A model generated the notes under the pieces. That model had not been told where the DNA came from and ran no database searches. It saw nothing but the letters and a program-made list of their open reading frames with translations. The position numbers were made by a program, and so were the translations under genes. A stretch of 9,842 nucleotides of DNA from CAYLNK01 sp964384675. GTDB taxonomy: Bacteria; Acidobacteriota; Thermoanaerobaculia; UBA5066. Positions 7,302 through 9,842 of the stretch are shown piece after piece (position 1 is the first letter of the stretch; each line of letters starts with the position of its first letter). The stretch is from the NCBI GenBank assembly GCA_964384675.1, contig CAYLNK010000263.1, positions 1 through 9,842 of the forward strand. Reading direction: 5' to 3'.

Positions 7302-8801
7302 ATGGCGCGACGCCGCGACGCGGGCATGGGGATCTGGCTGGCGCTCGCGCTCGTCGGCGCCGGCTGCTCGCGCAAGTCGCCCCGGGCCGTCGTCGTCGAC
7401 TACGCCTCGGCGCCCGCCTCCCTCGACCCGAGCGTCGTCCTGGAGGAGATCTCGTACTCGATCCAGAGCAACGTCTACGAGCGGCTGCTCGAGCTGGACG
7501 CGGCGCTCGCGGTGCGCCCGGGCCTCGCCGAGGAATGGCACGACGAGGACGGCGGCCGGACCTGGGTGATCCACCTTCGGCCGGGGGTGCGCTTCCACGA
7601 CGGCCACGACGTGACCGCGCGCGACGCGATCGCCTCGATCGAAAGGACACGCGCGGCCTCGAGCCGCGGCCTCGCCTTCCTCGGGGGGCTGGACAAGCTG
7701 GAGGCGCCCGACGATCGGACCCTCGTCGTGCGGACCCGGGCCCCGCTCCTCGACGTTACGCATCGCCTCACGAGCGCGGCGGTGTTCCACCCCGCCGCGA
7801 AGCCCGGCGAGCCGCCGGCCGGCACCGGACCGTACCGGATCGTCCGCCGCCTGGCCGACGGCACGACGATCCTGAAGGCCGTCCCGGGCCACCGGTTCGC
7901 GGTCTCCGTGCAGGACCTGGAGTTCCACGTCGTCCCCGACGAAGCCGAGCGGGTGGCGCGGATCGAGCGAGGGGACTCGCACGTCCTCCTCGACGTTCCG
8001 GCCGGCGCGCTCGAGCGGCTCGAGAAGAGCCCCGCGCTCCGGATCCTCGCCACTCGCGGCCTCCGGGTCGTCTTTCTCGGCATCGACGTGCGGGGCGAAG
8101 CGGGTCCGCTGCGCGATCCGCGGGTGCGCCGCGCGATCGCCCTCGCCATCGACCGGGCGGCGCTCGTCGCCGGTCCGCTCCGCGGCCACGCCGCGACGAT
8201 CGACCAGGTCGTCTCCCCGTCCGTGGCCGGCCACGATCCCGGCCTCCCGCCGCTCCCGCACGACCTGGCGGAGGCCCGCCGGCTCCTGGCCGAGGCCGGC
8301 TTTCCGGCCGGTTTCGACGTGCCCCTGGAGCTGATGCCGGCGAAGTACCGGGCGATGCCCGAGGTGGCCCGGGCCATCGCGGCCGACCTCCTCCGCGTCG
8401 GTATCCGCGTGACGCTTCGTCCGTTCCCGATGCCGGAGTTCCTCTCGCGTCGCGAGAAGGGAAGCGGTGGGCTCTATCTGCAGGGCTGGATGACGACGGG
8501 CTGGGACGCCGGCCTCACCTACGACCAGCTCCTCCACACGCGCGACGGGGGACACGGCTCGGCAAACGGCACCGGCTACTCGGATCCCACCGTGGACCGG
8601 ATCGTCGAGGAGGCCGCCCTGGAGATGAGCCCCGATGCCCGGATCGCGCGGTACCACGAGCTGGCCCGGCGGGTGCAGGCCGACGCCCCGCTGGTCCCCC
8701 TCTACCTTCAGGACGACCTGTACGCCGTGGCCCGCGACCTGGAGCTGGAGCCGACGGTGACCCGGGCGATCCGGGGCGCCGCGATGCGCTGGAAGAGGTA
8801 G
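7302..8801 (+). CDS. ABC transporter substrate-binding lipoprotein (peptide/nickel SBP_bac_5 family)
   Basis: A 499-residue extracytoplasmic solute-binding protein of the oligopeptide/nickel class. It has an Arg-rich start, a hydrophobic stretch (10-20) and Cys22 as the likely lipidated residue, though the lipobox Gly19-Ala-Gly-Cys22 lacks the usual Leu at -3. The mature part shows the family blocks: ASLDPS (39-44), VYERLLELD (58-66), LAEEWHDEDGGRTWVIHLRPGVRFHDG (75-101), GTGPYRI (174-180), RDPRVRRAIALAIDR (271-285) and GYSDPTVDRIVEEA (425-438). The length is normal. Proteins of this class deliver peptides, metals or other solutes to a permease. No permease or ATPase gene adjoins it here, so it either serves a transporter encoded elsewhere or has another role. 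The first ATG is used because it supplies the basic N-region; ATG 7326 would leave a signal without positive charge. Confidence 0.9.
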   Translation: MARRRDAGMGIWLALALVGAGCSRKSPRAVVVDYASAPASLDPSVVLEEISYSIQSNVYERLLELDAALAVRPGLAEEWHDEDGGRTWVIHLRPGVRFHDGHDVTARDAIASIERTRAASSRGLAFLGGLDKLEAPDDRTLVVRTRAPLLDVTHRLTSAAVFHPAAKPGEPPAGTGPYRIVRRLADGTTILKAVPGHRFAVSVQDLEFHVVPDEAERVARIERGDSHVLLDVPAGALERLEKSPALRILATRGLRVVFLGIDVRGEAGPLRDPRVRRAIALAIDRAALVAGPLRGHAATIDQVVSPSVAGHDPGLPPLPHDLAEARRLLAEAGFPAGFDVPLELMPAKYRAMPEVARAIAADLLRVGIRVTLRPFPMPEFLSRREKGSGGLYLQGWMTTGWDAGLTYDQLLHTRDGGHGSANGTGYSDPTVDRIVEEAALEMSPDARIARYHELARRVQADAPLVPLYLQDDLYAVARDLELEPTVTRAIRGAAMRWKR

Positions 8802-8813
8802 CGCCGCTACTTC
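8795..8813 (+). terminator. Short hairpin containing both convergent stop codons
   Basis: GAGGTAGC (8795-8802) and GCTACTTC (8806-8813) pair with one G-U wobble in the plus-strand RNA around a 3-nt loop. The TAG stop of the substrate-binding gene (8799-8801) lies in the left arm and the minus-strand TAG of the enoyl-CoA gene (8807-8809) in the right arm. There is no T-run, so its function as a terminator is doubtful, but nothing else separates these two genes. Confidence 0.3.
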
Positions 8814-9556
8814 CGCAGCGTTCGCGCCAGGTAGGCGGTGATCCGCTCGCGCGTCTGTGGCAGCGCCCAGAGCTCGATCACCCTCCGGTCCAGGGTCTCC
8901 TCGTTCCGCTTCATCCGGTCGAGCGCCTCGCTCCGGAACGCGTCCTTGGCAGCGCGGAACGCCTCCGCCGGCAAGGCGGCCAGGGCCGAGGCCACCTCTC
9001 GGGCCCGTGCCGCGAGCGACTCCGGCGGGACGACCTCGTCCACGAGGCCGTGGGCGAGGGCGTCCTCGGCCACGAGCGTCCGCCCCGTGTAGACGAGCGC
9101 CTGGACCTTGTCGGGCGGGACCACGAACCGGAGCACCTCGAACGGAGCGGCGGGGAAGGGGACGCCGACCAGCAGCTCCGGCACGCCGATGCGACCGCCG
9201 CCGCTCGCCATCAGGCGGTGGTCGGCCGCCAGCGTCAGGATGCAGCCGCCTGCGATCGCATGCCCGTTCACCGCCGCAACGACCGGCGCGGGGTGGCCGA
9301 AGAGCGTCTTCACGAGCTTCGACAGGACGGGCAGGAACCGCTCGACGTAGGCGGCACCCTCGCGGGTCACGCGATGGAGGTCGACCCCGGCCGAGAAGAT
9401 CGTCCCCGTTCCGGTCAGGACGACAGCCCGGCTCCGGCCGACCGCCTGCTCCAGCTCCGACGTGAGCGCCTCGAGCAGCTCGACGTCGAGGGCGCTCGCC
9501 TTCCCGTGAGCCAGCCGCAAGGTCAGGACCCCGTCCTCGAGCGTCTTCACGATCAT
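8807..9556 (-). CDS. Enoyl-CoA hydratase/isomerase (crotonase) family protein
   Basis: A 249-residue crotonase-superfamily enzyme, acting on acyl-CoA thioesters in the cytoplasm. The CoA-binding segment HGKASALD (17-24), the oxyanion-hole regions FSAGVDL (54-60) and AVNGHAIAGGC (95-105), and the PELLVGVPFP loop (126-135) are all in place, in the normal order and length. Classical hydratases use two Glu residues. The second is kept as Glu127, but the first, which follows GGC, is Ile106. A single-Glu active site suggests an isomerase or another crotonase reaction rather than a standard hydratase; the substrate cannot be inferred. The start has only a G-run (9561-9567) upstream, so the exact codon is less certain. 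No other fatty-acid oxidation gene is in the window. It converges with the substrate-binding gene, 5 bp between stops. Confidence 0.9.
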   Translation of the reverse strand: MIVKTLEDGVLTLRLAHGKASALDVELLEALTSELEQAVGRSRAVVLTGTGTIFSAGVDLHRVTREGAAYVERFLPVLSKLVKTLFGHPAPVVAAVNGHAIAGGCILTLAADHRLMASGGGRIGVPELLVGVPFPAAPFEVLRFVVPPDKVQALVYTGRTLVAEDALAHGLVDEVVPPESLAARAREVASALAALPAEAFRAAKDAFRSEALDRMKRNEETLDRRVIELWALPQTRERITAYLARTLRK

Positions 9557-9677
9557 CGCGTCGCCCCCCCGGCCGACAGTAGCTCAAGCCGCGATCCGTC
9601 CGGCGCGCTCGGCGATGATCCGGTTCGATGAAGGATCGAGGTCCGGAACGCTTTTCCCGGGCGTGCGTACCACACCC

Positions 9678-9842
9678 GTGACGTCGGTCCAGCTCCTGGA
9701 GCGCCGGGTGAACGCGGTCCGTGCCCTCGGCGTGGCCCTCGGCCTCGTGGCGGCGGCGGGCCTGGGGCTCTCCGCCGCGCAGGCCTCGGGTCAGGCGGGA
9801 TGGGGCCTCGCCGTCGCCGCCGCCCTGGCGACGCCGCTCCTC
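9678..9842 (+). CDS. N-terminus of a membrane protein, truncated by the right window edge
   Basis: An open frame continues to the end of the window with 55 codons visible, nearly all ending in G or C as in the real genes here. It begins with a short amphipathic, charged segment (LLERRVNAVR, residues 6-15), then a first hydrophobic helix at about 16-34 and the start of a second at about 42-55, separated by a Gln/Ser/Gly turn. Two closely spaced N-terminal helices occur in many sensor kinases, transporters and small membrane proteins, so no family is named. Codon bias weakens before 9678, which favours this GTG, but in-frame GTG 9663 and ATG 9615 are possible, and none has a ribosome site. It is divergent from the enoyl-CoA gene, with 121 bp between them in which I see no clear promoter. 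Confidence 0.5.
   Translation, partial: MTSVQLLERRVNAVRALGVALGLVAAAGLGLSAAQASGQAGWGLAVAAALATPLL

Noticed and set aside
7209..9587. A 792-codon open frame on the minus strand opposite the substrate-binding gene, and a similarly long plus-strand frame at 7124-9631
   Set aside because: They run across several real genes on both strands, are Arg/Gly/Pro-rich without any recognisable motif, and are the usual by-product of very high GC content, where stop codons are rare.

Overview
This is a very GC-rich bacterial chromosomal window (roughly 70% G+C, with G or C at almost every third codon position). It is made mostly of housekeeping and accessory metabolic genes. There is no rRNA, tRNA, transposase, CRISPR array or phage gene. 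The gene content, an LDH-like malate dehydrogenase next to a hexameric-type citrate synthase together with the general protein style, would fit an Acidobacteriota-like or similar high-GC soil or sediment bacterium. No marker gene is present to fix the taxonomy, so this is inference.

Layout, left to right. (1) A minus-strand group reads 1183 to 1: a secreted alpha/beta-hydrolase-like protein, a DUF1330 protein, and the first 25 codons of a lipoprotein that runs off the left edge and overlaps the DUF1330 stop codon by one base. (2) Divergent from it is a plus-strand SerA-like D-2-hydroxyacid dehydrogenase without an ACT domain (1401-2327). (3) It converges on a minus-strand TCA-cycle pair, gltA then mdh (4729 to 2413, 16 bp apart), across a strong GC hairpin that carries a seven-base T-run on the mdh side. 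(4) A 316-bp gene-free stretch holds several stem-loops, then an AT-rich imperfect palindrome that looks like a TetR operator, then a perfect 16-bp palindrome touching the next start codon. (5) A plus-strand pair follows: an aldo/keto reductase and a TetR regulator, most simply a self-regulated oxidoreductase operon. (6) A small EamA-type membrane protein lies convergent to tetR. (7) A plus-strand peptide/nickel-type ABC substrate-binding lipoprotein has no permease or ATPase beside it. (8) A convergent enoyl-CoA hydratase/isomerase-family gene lies 5 bp beyond it. (9) The start of a plus-strand membrane protein runs off the right edge.

The pairs that clearly work together are gltA-mdh, which supply two adjacent TCA-cycle steps (oxaloacetate formation and its condensation with acetyl-CoA), and the reductase-TetR unit with its candidate operator. 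The remaining genes are not an obvious pathway.

I see no convincing new multi-gene system. The points most worth a second look are the operator plus ribosome-site-masking palindrome in front of the reductase, and non-canonical active-site residues in several enzymes: Glu in the nucleophile elbow of the hydrolase, Asp for the catalytic Glu in the SerA-like enzyme, Ala for the catalytic His in the reductase, and Ile for the first catalytic Glu in the crotonase. These residue assignments come from reading motifs by eye, without an alignment.
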